DNA of 64,000 bases from an uncultured Phycisphaerae bacterium. Its GTDB lineage: Bacteria; Planctomycetota; Phycisphaerae; UBA1845; Fen-1342. The position numbers and the translations under genes are program-made. Every line of letters starts with the position of its first letter. Positions within the stretch are counted from its first letter, which is position 1. The stretch spans positions 22,327-86,326 of the forward strand of contig CALGJV010000033.1 in assembly GCA_937928595.1 (NCBI GenBank), written 5' to 3'. The notes under the pieces were generated by a model. That model saw only the letters and a list, made by a program, of their open reading frames with translations. It had not been told where the DNA came from and ran no database searches. This document shows, piece by piece, positions 1 to 7,674 of the stretch.

Positions 1-1173
1 GTTCCGGACCGCGTCCTCGGTCGTCCAGCCCCGGGTGCTTTCGCCGTTGACGGCGATGATCAGGTCGTCCGGCTGGATGCCGGCCTCCAGCGCGGGCGAG
101 CTCTCCAGCGGCGACACCACCTTGAGCCGGCTGGTCCGCTCGTCCAGGCCCAGCTTGATGCCGATCCCCTCGAACCCGCCCATCATCTGCTTGTCGAATT
201 CCTTCACGTCGGCCGGCCAGATCATGCTGGTGTAGTCGTCCAGCGCACCGAGCATGCCGTCCACGAACTCCACGACCAGCAGCGCCTCGGGCACCTCGAC
301 GCTGCCCTTGTTGGCACCGAGGACCTCGCGGAACAGTCGCAGGAGGTCCTGATAATCGTACGACTTGGCGTCCGTCACGCCCTGCCGCAGTTCGCGCAGC
401 TTGCCCGTGAAGTGCTCGCGCAGGGCCGTGTTCGCCAGCCCGTCAAGGTACGAGCGCAGCTTCTGCGACCCCGCCACCGTCAGCACGGCGTCCAGCCCGC
501 CCGTCGCCATCTTGCGGAAGTCCGGGTCGCGGTAGTACATCCGCTCGACCATCCGCACCGTCGCCCGCAGCAGCGAGTCATCCACGTCGCGGATCCGCTG
601 CTTCAGCTCCTTCTCGTTCCGGTACACGACCTTCACGCGGGCCTGTCGCGCCGCCGCCTCCCGCAGCTCCTTCAGCTCGGTGTCGTCCGGGTACAGCCGC
701 CCGAGGGCCAGGTACAGCCCCAACGCGTTGCCCCACTCGTTCGCCTGCTCGCGCCGCGCCGCCTCCGCGCGGACCGTCTCCGCCAGCTCGCGCACCCACG
801 GTTGGCGGCCCAGTTCTTTCTCGTCCGCGGCGTACGCGACCGACTGCGCCGCGAAACCCAGCGCCAGCAGCGGCTCGCCCGCCGCCAGGGCCTTCTGCGC
901 CTCGTTCACGTTCCACTCGAACGACGCCGCCTTGAGCGCCTTGCGGTTGGCGATGACCTCGTGATACGCCTTGAGCCAGTCGTCCGCCTGGCGGGCCGCC
1001 GGCTGGTCCCCCTCCGTCCGCAATACCTCGGCCAGCGCCGCCCGGCTGGCCTCGTAGTCCCCCCGCAGAATCGCCGCATACGCGGCCGACAGGTTGCCCT
1101 CGGCCGCCCACACCGCCGCCGGCAGCAACAGGCACGCCGCCAGCGCCATCCGGCGCACGTAACGCATTGCCAT
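1..1173 (-). CDS. S41-family C-terminal processing peptidase (PDZ protease), 3' end beyond window
   Basis: This gene reads leftward off the window edge, so only the first 391 codons are present. The product starts with a signal peptide (MRRMALAACLLLPAAVWAAE region), followed by a helical, charged region of about 200 residues. A PDZ domain comes last, with GGFEGIGIKLGLDE and SPLESSPALEAGIQPDDLI; the GIG and SPAxxAGIxPxDxI pattern is typical of tail-specific and carboxyl-terminal proteases of family S41. The catalytic Ser/Lys domain would lie left of position 1 and cannot be seen, so the protease call rests on the PDZ type and layout. Such enzymes trim or degrade envelope proteins in the periplasm. 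The start at 1173 is chosen because AAGGAAG lies 7 bases upstream. Confidence 0.75.
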   Translation of the reverse strand, partial: MAMRYVRRMALAACLLLPAAVWAAEGNLSAAYAAILRGDYEASRAALAEVLRTEGDQPAARQADDWLKAYHEVIANRKALKAASFEWNVNEAQKALAAGEPLLALGFAAQSVAYAADEKELGRQPWVRELAETVRAEAARREQANEWGNALGLYLALGRLYPDDTELKELREAAARQARVKVVYRNEKELKQRIRDVDDSLLRATVRMVERMYYRDPDFRKMATGGLDAVLTVAGSQKLRSYLDGLANTALREHFTGKLRELRQGVTDAKSYDYQDLLRLFREVLGANKGSVEVPEALLVVEFVDGMLGALDDYTSMIWPADVKEFDKQMMGGFEGIGIKLGLDERTSRLKVVSPLESSPALEAGIQPDDLIIAVNGESTRGWTTEDAVRN

Positions 1174-1255
1174 ATATGGACTTCCTTTTCCCGACCCCGC
1201 CGAACGGCAGTGCCGGAAGCTGAAGGCGGGCCGGGCACCGCCCGACCCCGTCCCC

Positions 1256-1261
1256 ATTATA
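1256..1261 (-). promoter_or_regulatory. -10 element TATAAT upstream of the S41 protease gene
   Basis: The minus strand reads TATAAT here, a perfect match to the bacterial -10 consensus, about 80 bases upstream of the protease start. No good -35 hexamer was found at 16-18 bases. Perfect TATAAT is rare in DNA this GC-rich, but the assignment is by eye only. Confidence 0.35.
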
Positions 1262-1363
1262 TGATGGTACGAAACCGGGCTGCACTCCACAAAAAGCGAC
1301 ACCGCGCCCGGCGGTCCGCACCACCGCGGTTGCCACGCCCCAGAAAACGTGCATCATGCGGCC

Positions 1364-1936
1364 ATGCCGCGCGTGCCCCGTTCGCCGTCGTCCGCGCCCA
1401 CGGCCTGTGTCCTGGGCATCGACCCCGGGCTGCAGCGCACCGGCTACGCCGTCCTCGCGCCGGCGCCCCTTCCCCGCGAGGCGCACCTCGTGGAGGCCGG
1501 GGTGGTCACGCTGCCCCGCGGCGCACCGCTCGGTGCCCGGCTGGTCGAACTGGCCGACAGCCTGGCCGGTCTCATCGCCCGGCACACCCCCGCCGTGCTG
1601 GCCTGCGAGGAGCTGTACGCGCACTACCGGCATCCGCGGACGGCCATTCTCATGGGCCACGCGCGCGGCGTCGTGCTCGCGACCGCTGCCCGGGCAGACT
1701 TGGCGATCGTGCCGGTCCCCTCCACCCAGGCCAAGAAGCTGCTGACCGGCAGCGGGCACGCATCGAAGCCGCAAATGCAGCGGGCCGTCGCCGCGGCGCT
1801 GCGGTTGCCCCTGCTGCCCGAGCCCCACGACGTCGCCGACGCGATCGCGATCGCGCTGTGCGGCCTGCGGCTCCGCGCGGCGACGGAGACGGTCGCGGCC
1901 GCAGTCGTGACGCGGCGGCGGAGGGTCGCGCGATGA
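1364..1936 (+). CDS. ruvC: Crossover junction endodeoxyribonuclease RuvC
   Basis: RuvC cuts Holliday junctions at the end of homologous recombination, working with the RuvAB branch-migration motor. The 190-residue product has the RNase H-like fold signatures: GIDPG with the first catalytic Asp near the N terminus, ACEELYAHYRHPRTA with the catalytic Glu, and the C-terminal HDVADAIAIAL with the last acidic residues. The length is close to the usual 170-190. The ATG at 1364 is preferred; an in-frame GTG at 1349 would add five residues and neither has a strong ribosome-binding site. The stop codon overlaps the ruvA start in an ATGA arrangement, so the two are translationally coupled. ruvB is not in the window. 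Confidence 0.93.
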   Translation: MPRVPRSPSSAPTACVLGIDPGLQRTGYAVLAPAPLPREAHLVEAGVVTLPRGAPLGARLVELADSLAGLIARHTPAVLACEELYAHYRHPRTAILMGHARGVVLATAARADLAIVPVPSTQAKKLLTGSGHASKPQMQRAVAAALRLPLLPEPHDVADAIAIALCGLRLRAATETVAAAVVTRRRRVAR

Positions 1937-2559
1937 TCTGCCGGCTCAGCGGGCGGCTGGCGGCGGTCCGCGAGGACACGGCCGTCCTCGAACTGGGCGG
2001 CGTGGCCTACGAAGTCATGGTTTCGGCGGCCACGACGACCGTGCTCCAGCAGTTGACCGGCGACGAGGTGACCCTGTTCACCCTGCAATACTTCGAGGGC
2101 AACCCGGCCGGGACGCATCTGGTCCCCCGGCTGATCGGGTTCCTCGACGAGGCCGACCGCGCGTTCTTCAATCTTTTCACGCGGGTCAAGGGCATCAGCA
2201 ACCGGCGGGCGCTGCGCGCGATGGCGTTGCCGACGGACCAGCTCGCGGCGGCGATCAAGCACGGCGACGTCCGGCTGCTGACCAGTCTGCCGGAGATCGG
2301 GAAGAAGACCGCGGCCCAGATCGTGACGGAGCTGCAGGGGCAGATGGCGCCGTTCCTCGGGCCGTCGGCAACGCCGCGCCCGGTCGCCGAACTGACCGAC
2401 GCGCAGCGGATCGCGCTGGACATTCTCGTGAGCTGGGGCGACCGGCGGGCCGACGCGCAGCGCTGGATCGCGGCGGCCGTGGAGGCGGACCCGACGCTGA
2501 GCGAGCCCGACGCGCTCGTGCGGGCGGCTTACCGGTTCCGCGACCGACGCGGCGAGTGA
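1933..2559 (+). CDS. ruvA: Holliday junction branch migration protein RuvA
   Basis: RuvA is the DNA-binding subunit that holds the four-way junction and loads the RuvB motor. The 208-residue product opens with MICRLSGRLA, the usual OB-fold start, and has the two helix-hairpin-helix motifs: FFNLFTRVKGISNRRAL and LLTSLPEIGKKTAAQIV. The C-terminal domain (ALDILVSWG onward) is the part that contacts RuvB. The reading frame is open far upstream of 1933, but only the segment from this ATG resembles RuvA, and the ATG overlaps the ruvC stop. In many bacteria ruvC-ruvA-ruvB form one operon; here mutL follows on the opposite strand instead. Confidence 0.93.
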   Translation: MICRLSGRLAAVREDTAVLELGGVAYEVMVSAATTTVLQQLTGDEVTLFTLQYFEGNPAGTHLVPRLIGFLDEADRAFFNLFTRVKGISNRRALRAMALPTDQLAAAIKHGDVRLLTSLPEIGKKTAAQIVTELQGQMAPFLGPSATPRPVAELTDAQRIALDILVSWGDRRADAQRWIAAAVEADPTLSEPDALVRAAYRFRDRRGE

Positions 2560-2587
2560 CGCGCCCCGAGCGCGCCCGCGCGGCCCC

Positions 2588-4522
2588 TCACCGCCGGTGG
2601 AACTGCCGCTCGAGGTCCCGCAGCGTCAGCCGCAGCGTCGTCGGCCGCCCGTGCGGGCAATGGCTGCTCCGCTCGGCCGTCGCGCGCCGCGCCAGCAGTG
2701 CCGCGATCTCCTCCGGCGTCAGCGGGTCGCCCGCCTTCACCGCCGCCTTGCACGCCAGCATGTCCAGCAGCTCGTGCAGCAGCGTGTCCGGCTGCGGACG
2801 CGTCGCGTGCTCGGCCAGCCGGTCCAGCAGGTCGCGCACGAACCGCTCATGGTCCACCCGATCGAGCAGCAGCGTGGGAAACGTGTGCAGCGCGACGCTG
2901 TTCGGCCCGGCCGCAGCCAGCTCCAGCCCGAGCTGGGCCAGCGTGTCCGCGTGCAGCTCCAGCGCCTCGAGCCGGTCCGGCGCGACGCGCACCACCGGCG
3001 GAATCAGCAGCCGCTGCGCCTCGAGCCGGTGCCTGGCGACGCGCTGGCGCAGCTCCTCGTACAGGATACGCTCGTGCAGGGCGTGCTGGTCGATGATCGC
3101 CAGCCCGTCATCCGTTTCCACCGCGAGATATGCATTGTGAACCTGAATCGCCCGCAGGGGCGGCGCGTAGGGCGCCGCCGCGGCCGCAACCGGCGCCGGA
3201 GCACCGGCCGGCTCCGGCGCGACACCGCCGCGTAAAGCCGCAGCCGCGCCCGGCGCAGCGGCTTCCGGCGCGGACGCCGCCGGCGACGTTGACCCCGGCG
3301 CCGCACACACCCTCATCCCGGAGGGCGGTGCGACAGGCTCCGCGGCCGTTGCGCGCGCCGCGGGCGCTGGCGGGTACGCGGCCGCGGCCGCCGGGGCGGG
3401 CGGCTCGGCGGGTACAGCCGCGGGCCGCGGGCCGGACCGGGCCCCCGCGTGCGAGAAGAACTCGACCATCGCCTGGCGCACGCGGTCGCGGTGCTCCTCG
3501 TCGTCGCGCGGCGTCCGCAAGCGGTGATCGAGCCGGCTCGTGAGGAACTTGTCGCGCAGCGCCGCGAGCACCTGGCCATGCACGTAGTTCGAATCCCGCC
3601 AGCGCACCTCGATCTTCGTCGGATGCACGTTCACGTCCACCGCGGCCGGGTCGATCGTGATGAACAGGAACACGACCGGGAACCGCGCCGGGTCGATCAG
3701 GCTGCGGTAGGCCTCCTTGACGGCGTGCGAGACGAACCGGTCGCGGACGTAGCGGCCGTTGACGAAGACGTATTCCCACTTGCCCGAGCCGCGGCTCTCC
3801 GACGGCGGCGCGACGAGCCCGGTGACCTGCACGTCCGTGCCCGTCCGCTCGACGGGCAGGAGCGGCCCGGCCAGCTCCGGCCCGTAGAAGTCGGCGATCC
3901 GCTGGCGCAGGTCCGCCGTGGGCGGCAGGCGGTGCACCAGGCGGTCCTGCGCGCGCAGCGTGAACCCCGCGCCCGGCTGCGCCAGCGCAATCCGGGCGAG
4001 CTGCTCGGTGATGTGCCCGGATTCGGTCGGGTTGCTCCGCAGGAACTTGCGCCGGGCCGGCACTGCGAAGAACAGGTCGCGCACCTCGACCGTCGTGCCC
4101 GGCGGGGCGCTGCACGGCCGCGGCGGCGTCTCCCGGCCGCCCTCCACGCACAGCTCGTGCGCGACGTCGCTGTCGCGCCGACGCGAAACGATCCGCAGCC
4201 GCGCCACCGCTCCGATGCTCGCCAGCGCTTCCCCGCGGAAGCCCAGCGTGTGGATGCCGAACAGGTCGTCCGCGCTGCGCAGCTTGCTGGTCGCGTGCTG
4301 TCGGACGCTGAGCTGAAGGTCCTCGGGGTCCATGCCGACGCCGTCGTCGGCCACCCGGATCAGCCCCCGCCCGCCGTCCTCCACCGCGATGTCGATCTGC
4401 CGCGCCCCGGCATCGAGCGCGTTCTCCACCAGCTCCTTCACCACGCTCGCCGGGCGTTCGATGCACTCCCCGGCCGCGATGCGGCTGATGAGCGCGGGCG
4501 GCAGGATGCGAATCTGACCCAT
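2588..4522 (-). CDS. mutL: DNA mismatch repair protein MutL (endonuclease-type)
   Basis: MutL links mismatch recognition by MutS to strand removal. The 644-residue protein has an N-terminal GHKL ATPase: ELVENALDAGA with the catalytic Glu, DDGVGM, and LGFRGEALASI. A proline/alanine-rich linker spans roughly residues 370-480. The C-terminal domain carries DQHALHERILYEE, matching the DQHA(X)2E(X)4E metal-binding endonuclease motif, plus ACKAAVKAG and CPHGRP. These motifs mark MutL proteins that nick DNA themselves, as in bacteria without MutH. The start at 4522 gives the canonical MGQIRILPP N terminus; an upstream in-frame ATG at 4612 lies inside the zinc-operon palindrome and is rejected. It is transcribed divergently from the zinc operon. 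Confidence 0.95.
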   Translation of the reverse strand: MGQIRILPPALISRIAAGECIERPASVVKELVENALDAGARQIDIAVEDGGRGLIRVADDGVGMDPEDLQLSVRQHATSKLRSADDLFGIHTLGFRGEALASIGAVARLRIVSRRRDSDVAHELCVEGGRETPPRPCSAPPGTTVEVRDLFFAVPARRKFLRSNPTESGHITEQLARIALAQPGAGFTLRAQDRLVHRLPPTADLRQRIADFYGPELAGPLLPVERTGTDVQVTGLVAPPSESRGSGKWEYVFVNGRYVRDRFVSHAVKEAYRSLIDPARFPVVFLFITIDPAAVDVNVHPTKIEVRWRDSNYVHGQVLAALRDKFLTSRLDHRLRTPRDDEEHRDRVRQAMVEFFSHAGARSGPRPAAVPAEPPAPAAAAAYPPAPAARATAAEPVAPPSGMRVCAAPGSTSPAASAPEAAAPGAAAALRGGVAPEPAGAPAPVAAAAAPYAPPLRAIQVHNAYLAVETDDGLAIIDQHALHERILYEELRQRVARHRLEAQRLLIPPVVRVAPDRLEALELHADTLAQLGLELAAAGPNSVALHTFPTLLLDRVDHERFVRDLLDRLAEHATRPQPDTLLHELLDMLACKAAVKAGDPLTPEEIAALLARRATAERSSHCPHGRPTTLRLTLRDLERQFHRR

Positions 4523-4546
4523 GCGGGCGGGCCTCCGGATCGGCGG

Positions 4547-4552
4547 AGTATA
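4547..4552 (-). promoter_or_regulatory. -10 element TATACT for mutL
   Basis: TATACT on the minus strand lies 24 bases before the mutL ATG, implying a very short leader. The same hexamer recurs upstream of several other genes in this window (25240, 25440, 38741, and on the minus strand at 13630). No convincing -35 was seen. Confidence 0.4.
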
Positions 4553-4583
4553 GCGGCCGCCGGGCGCGGGCCGCCTCCGCCCC

Positions 4584-4613
4584 TTGAACGACTGTATTAC
4601 CCCGTAATACAAT
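4584..4613 (+). promoter_or_regulatory. Sigma-70-type promoter of the zinc-uptake operon
   Basis: TTGAAC (4584-4589) and TACAAT (4608-4613) are separated by 18 bases and lie about 40 bases before the ribbon-helix-helix gene. The spacer and -10 coincide with the palindrome at 4593-4611, so a protein bound there would block RNA polymerase. Confidence 0.6.
4593..4611. promoter_or_regulatory. Palindromic operator TGTATTAC-CCC-GTAATACA overlapping the zinc-operon promoter
   Basis: The arms TGTATTAC and GTAATACA are perfect reverse complements around a 3-base centre. The AT-rich arms stand out sharply in GC-rich DNA. The site lies between the divergent mutL and zinc operons, inside the likely promoter of the latter. 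The geometry suits a dimer or tetramer of a ribbon-helix-helix protein, and such a protein is the first gene downstream. That the site is its operator is an inference. The sequence does not resemble the usual Zur box. Confidence 0.7.
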
Positions 4614-4653
4614 CAGACGGTGCGCCCGGTCGCGGGCGCGGAAGGAGTCGAGC

Positions 4654-4956
4654 ATGCGCGACGCGCGACAGAAGGAGAGCGTCGTCACGTTCAAGGCGGA
4701 TGCGTCGCTGCTGGACGCCCTCCGGAACCTCCCGAACCGGTCGGAGTTCATCCGGGCGGCGATTCTCCAGGCCCTCGACCATCACTGCCCGCTGTGCGGA
4801 GGCACGGGCGTGCTCTCGCCGAACCAGAAGCAGCACTGGCAGCGCTTCGCCGAGCGCCATCGGCTGCGCGAGTGCGACGAATGCCACGAGGTGCATCTGG
4901 TCTGCGGCAAGGAGGAGCACGGCCATCTCCACCGCGCCCCGCGCGCGGGTCGCTGA
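4654..4956 (+). CDS. Ribbon-helix-helix protein with Cys/His metal-binding tail, likely regulator of zinc uptake
   Basis: This is a 100-residue protein. Residues 8-42 (ESVVTFKADASLLDALRNL, then NRSEFIRAAILQAL) fit a CopG/MetJ-type ribbon-helix-helix DNA-binding domain: one beta strand and two helices ending in the conserved xRSEFIR turn. The rest is rich in metal ligands: C45, C48, C74, C77, H78, H81, C84, H89, H91 and H93. It is the first gene of an operon with znuA, znuC and znuB, only 22 bases before znuA, and follows a palindromic promoter. It most likely senses zinc and represses the operon, a role usually held by the Fur-family protein Zur. The start is supported by AAGGAG upstream. The nearest well-known analogue is NikR, but its nickel-sensing ACT domain is absent. 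Confidence 0.7.
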   Translation: MRDARQKESVVTFKADASLLDALRNLPNRSEFIRAAILQALDHHCPLCGGTGVLSPNQKQHWQRFAERHRLRECDECHEVHLVCGKEEHGHLHRAPRAGR

Positions 4957-4978
4957 GGACCACAACGGAGGCGAAACC

Positions 4979-5938
4979 ATGAGACGGTGGACCGGAGTAA
5001 TGGGCGGGGTCGGGTTGCTGCTGCTGGCGGCGCCGCTCGGCGCGCAGACGACGGCGCCGGCCCGGCTGCGGGTCGCGGTGAGCATCCTGCCCCAGGCGTA
5101 CTTCGTGGAACGGATCGGCGGCGACCGCGTGGACGTCCAGGTGCTGATCGGGCCGGGCCAGTCGCCCCACGCCTACGAGCCGACGCCCCGGCAACTCGCC
5201 GCGCTCGGCAGCGTGAAGGTTTACTTCACCGTCGGCGTCGATTTCGAGACCGCGCTCGTGCCGCGCCTGCAGGCGATGTTCCGCGATTTGCGCCTCGTCG
5301 ACACGCGCCGCGGCATCCCGCTCCGCTATTTCACGGCGGCGGAGGCCGCCGGGTGTCGCGACCACGACCACGACCATCACCACGGGCCCGACTGCCGGCA
5401 CGAGGCCGCGCCCGCCCCCGCTTCGCAGCCGGCGGGCGCGCGGCCGGACCCGCACTTCTGGCTGAACCCGCTCTATGCCAAGACACTCGCCGCGACGATG
5501 TGCGCGACGTTGTGCGAGCTCGATCCGCCCGGCGCCGAGACGTACCGCCGCAACCTGGCCGCGCTGCAGGCCGACCTCGACCGCGTGCACGAGCAGCTCA
5601 CCGCGGCGCTGGCACCGCTGAAGGGCACCGAGATCTTCGTCTTTCACCCGGCGTTCGGCTACTTCACCGACGCCTACGGTCTGAAGCAGGTGCCGGTCGA
5701 GATCGAAGGGAAGGAGCCGACCGCCCGGCAGCTCGCCGCCCTGATCGAGCGGGCCAAGGCCGCCCGCGTGCGCGTCATCTTCGTCCAGCCGCAGTTCGCG
5801 CAGCGCGCCGCCGAGGCGCTCGCGCAGGCCATCGGTGGAGCGGTGGTGCCGATGGACGACCTGGCCCGCGACTACGTGCGGAATCTCGAGGACATGGCGG
5901 CAAAGCTTCGCGCGGCCGCGCCGCCCGCGGCGCGGTGA
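4979..5938 (+). CDS. znuA: Zinc ABC transporter substrate-binding protein ZnuA
   Basis: This periplasmic binding protein captures zinc and delivers it to ZnuBC. The 319-residue product has a signal peptide ending near GAQ (about residue 23) and the cluster A-I metal-binding fold. Likely metal ligands are H64 (SPHAYEP), H159 (DPHFWLNP) and H223 (FHPAFGYF). A histidine- and aspartate-rich loop (DHDHDHHHG, about 128-136) is characteristic of zinc rather than manganese binders. The KEPTARQLAALI segment is typical of the family. GGAGG lies upstream of the ATG. It sits second in a tight operon, 13 bases before the ATPase gene. Confidence 0.9.
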   Translation: MRRWTGVMGGVGLLLLAAPLGAQTTAPARLRVAVSILPQAYFVERIGGDRVDVQVLIGPGQSPHAYEPTPRQLAALGSVKVYFTVGVDFETALVPRLQAMFRDLRLVDTRRGIPLRYFTAAEAAGCRDHDHDHHHGPDCRHEAAPAPASQPAGARPDPHFWLNPLYAKTLAATMCATLCELDPPGAETYRRNLAALQADLDRVHEQLTAALAPLKGTEIFVFHPAFGYFTDAYGLKQVPVEIEGKEPTARQLAALIERAKAARVRVIFVQPQFAQRAAEALAQAIGGAVVPMDDLARDYVRNLEDMAAKLRAAAPPAAR

Positions 5939-5951
5939 GCGGAGAACCGTT

Positions 5952-6710
5952 GTGGCCGACACCCCGGTGATCGAAGCCCGCGGTCTCTCGTTCAGCTACC
6001 CGCTGACGCCGGTGCTGACCGATGTGGACGTGACGATCCCGCGCGGCGACTTCGTCTGCATCGTCGGCCCCAACGGCGGCGGCAAGACCACGCTGCTCCG
6101 CCTGGTGCTGGGCCTGCTGACGCCGACCGCGGGCACGATCCGCGTGTTCGGCCGACCGCCGGCCGAGGTCCGCCGCCGGATCGGCTACATGCCCCAGCAT
6201 GTGCTGTTCGACCCGCAGTTCCCGGTCCGCGTGCGGGACGTGGTGCTCATGGGGCGGCTGCGCAACTGGAAGCTGGGGCCGTTCGGACGGGCCGACCGGG
6301 CCCGCGTGCTGGCGGCGCTGGCGGAGGTGGGCCTGGCGGATTACGCCGGGCGGCCGTTCGCGGCGCTGTCGGGCGGGCAGCGGCAGCGCGTGCTCATCGC
6401 GCGGGCCCTGGCCTGCGACCCCGAGCTGCTGCTGCTGGACGAGCCGACCGCCAACCTCGATCCGCTCGTCCAGGACGAGATGACCGAGCTGCTCCGCGCG
6501 CTCAACGCGCGTCTGACGATCGTGATCGTCTCGCACGACGTCGGCTTCGTCGCGCGGCACGTGAAGAACGTCATCTGCGTCAACCGCACGGCGGTGCGGC
6601 ACGCGGCCCACGAGATCACGGGCGATTCGATCCGCGAGCTCTACGGCCACGACGTGCGGCTCGTGTCGCACGCGCACGGCCACGCGGAGGGAGGGGCGCA
6701 CAGCCGTTGA
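5952..6710 (+). CDS. znuC: Zinc ABC transporter ATP-binding protein ZnuC
   Basis: This is the ATPase of the zinc importer. The 252-residue protein has Walker A GPNGGGKTT, Q-loop YMPQH, signature LSGGQRQR, Walker B LLLLDEP, and the switch histidine in IVSHD. The C terminus is His-rich (SHAHGHAEGGAHSR), common in metal-family ATPases. The start is a GTG at 5952 with GGAGAA five bases upstream; the frame is open earlier but runs inside znuA. It lies between the binding protein and permease genes, which fixes the substrate as zinc or a similar divalent metal. Confidence 0.9.
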   Translation: MADTPVIEARGLSFSYPLTPVLTDVDVTIPRGDFVCIVGPNGGGKTTLLRLVLGLLTPTAGTIRVFGRPPAEVRRRIGYMPQHVLFDPQFPVRVRDVVLMGRLRNWKLGPFGRADRARVLAALAEVGLADYAGRPFAALSGGQRQRVLIARALACDPELLLLDEPTANLDPLVQDEMTELLRALNARLTIVIVSHDVGFVARHVKNVICVNRTAVRHAAHEITGDSIRELYGHDVRLVSHAHGHAEGGAHSR

Positions 6711-6747
6711 GGGACCGCCCGCGCGGCGGCCCGGGAGTCGGACGGTG

Positions 6748-7623
6748 ATGGAGTTCATCGAGGCGGTGCGCCAGCAGCCGTTTCTCCAGACGGCGCTGCT
6801 GACCGGCGTGCTGTCGAGCGTCGCGTGCGGCGTGGTCGGCAGCTACGTCGTCGTGCGCCGCATCACGTACATCGCGGGCGGCATCGCGCACTGCGTGCTG
6901 GGCGGGCTCGGCGCGGCCCGCTACCTGGCCGTCGAGCACGGCTGGCGCTACTACCACCCGCTGCACGGCTGGGAGCCGCTGCATCCGCTGATCGGCGCCG
7001 TCGTGGCCGCCCTGCTGGCGGCCGTCATCATCGCCGTGGTCAGCCTCCGCGGCCGACAGCGCGAGGACACGGTCATCGGGGCGCTGTGGGCCATCGGCAT
7101 GGCCACGGGCGTGCTCTTCATCTCGAAGACCAGCGGGTACCAGGTCGACCTGATGAGCTACCTGTTCGGCAGCGTGCTGATGGTCGGCCGGGACGACCTG
7201 TGGCTCCTCGTGGGGCTGGACATCATCGTCGTCGGCGTCGGCCTGCTGTTCTACAACCAGCTCATGGCGGTGTGCTTCGACGAGGAGTTCGCCCGCCTGC
7301 GCGGCGTGCGCGTCGAGGTCTTCTACGTGCTGCTGCTGTGCCTGACGGCGCTGACGGTCGTCCTGCTGGTGAGCGTCGTCGGCATCGTGCTGGTCATCGC
7401 CCTGCTGACGCTCCCGGTGGCGGTCGCGGGGCACTTCTGCCGCTCGCTGTGGCAGCTCATGGTCGCGGCGGCGCTGCTCAGCATGCTGCTGACGACCGGC
7501 GGGCTGGCGCTGAGCTATGGCCCGGACCTGCCGGCCGGCGCCACGACGATCGTGCTGGCCGGCACGCTTTACGTGCTGACCGTGATCGGCACGCGCCTGC
7601 GGGCCCGCGTCCGGGCGGCGTGA
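6748..7623 (+). CDS. znuB: Zinc ABC transporter permease ZnuB
   Basis: This is the inner-membrane channel of the zinc importer. The 291-residue protein is hydrophobic throughout, with about eight predicted membrane segments. It shows the family pattern GVLSSVACGVVGSYVVVRRI near the N terminus and GIVLVIALLTLPVAVA near the C terminus, typical of the ABC-3 metal permease family. An in-frame GTG at 6745 has equal claim as the start: GGGAG at 6733-6737 is 7 bases from it and 10 from the ATG. It is the last gene of the operon and faces murJ. Confidence 0.88.
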   Translation: MEFIEAVRQQPFLQTALLTGVLSSVACGVVGSYVVVRRITYIAGGIAHCVLGGLGAARYLAVEHGWRYYHPLHGWEPLHPLIGAVVAALLAAVIIAVVSLRGRQREDTVIGALWAIGMATGVLFISKTSGYQVDLMSYLFGSVLMVGRDDLWLLVGLDIIVVGVGLLFYNQLMAVCFDEEFARLRGVRVEVFYVLLLCLTALTVVLLVSVVGIVLVIALLTLPVAVAGHFCRSLWQLMVAAALLSMLLTTGGLALSYGPDLPAGATTIVLAGTLYVLTVIGTRLRARVRAA

Positions 7624-7653
7624 ACCCGCACGGAGCCGAGCCACGCCGGTCCG

Positions 7654-7674
7654 CGCGGCCGCGTCCCGGCCGCG
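7654..7674. terminator. GC-rich hairpin between znuB and murJ
   Basis: CGCGGCCG (7654-7661) and CGGCCGCG (7667-7674) form an 8-bp stem with a 5-base loop between two convergent genes, directly next to the murJ stop codon. There is no U-tract on either side, so it may end or stabilise both messages without being a classical intrinsic terminator. Confidence 0.35.

Noticed and set aside
412..1932. Long open frame continuous with ruvA
   Set aside because: Only the part from the ATG at 1933 matches RuvA. The upstream part lies antisense to the protease gene and inside ruvC, and is arginine/proline-rich as expected of a GC-driven shadow.
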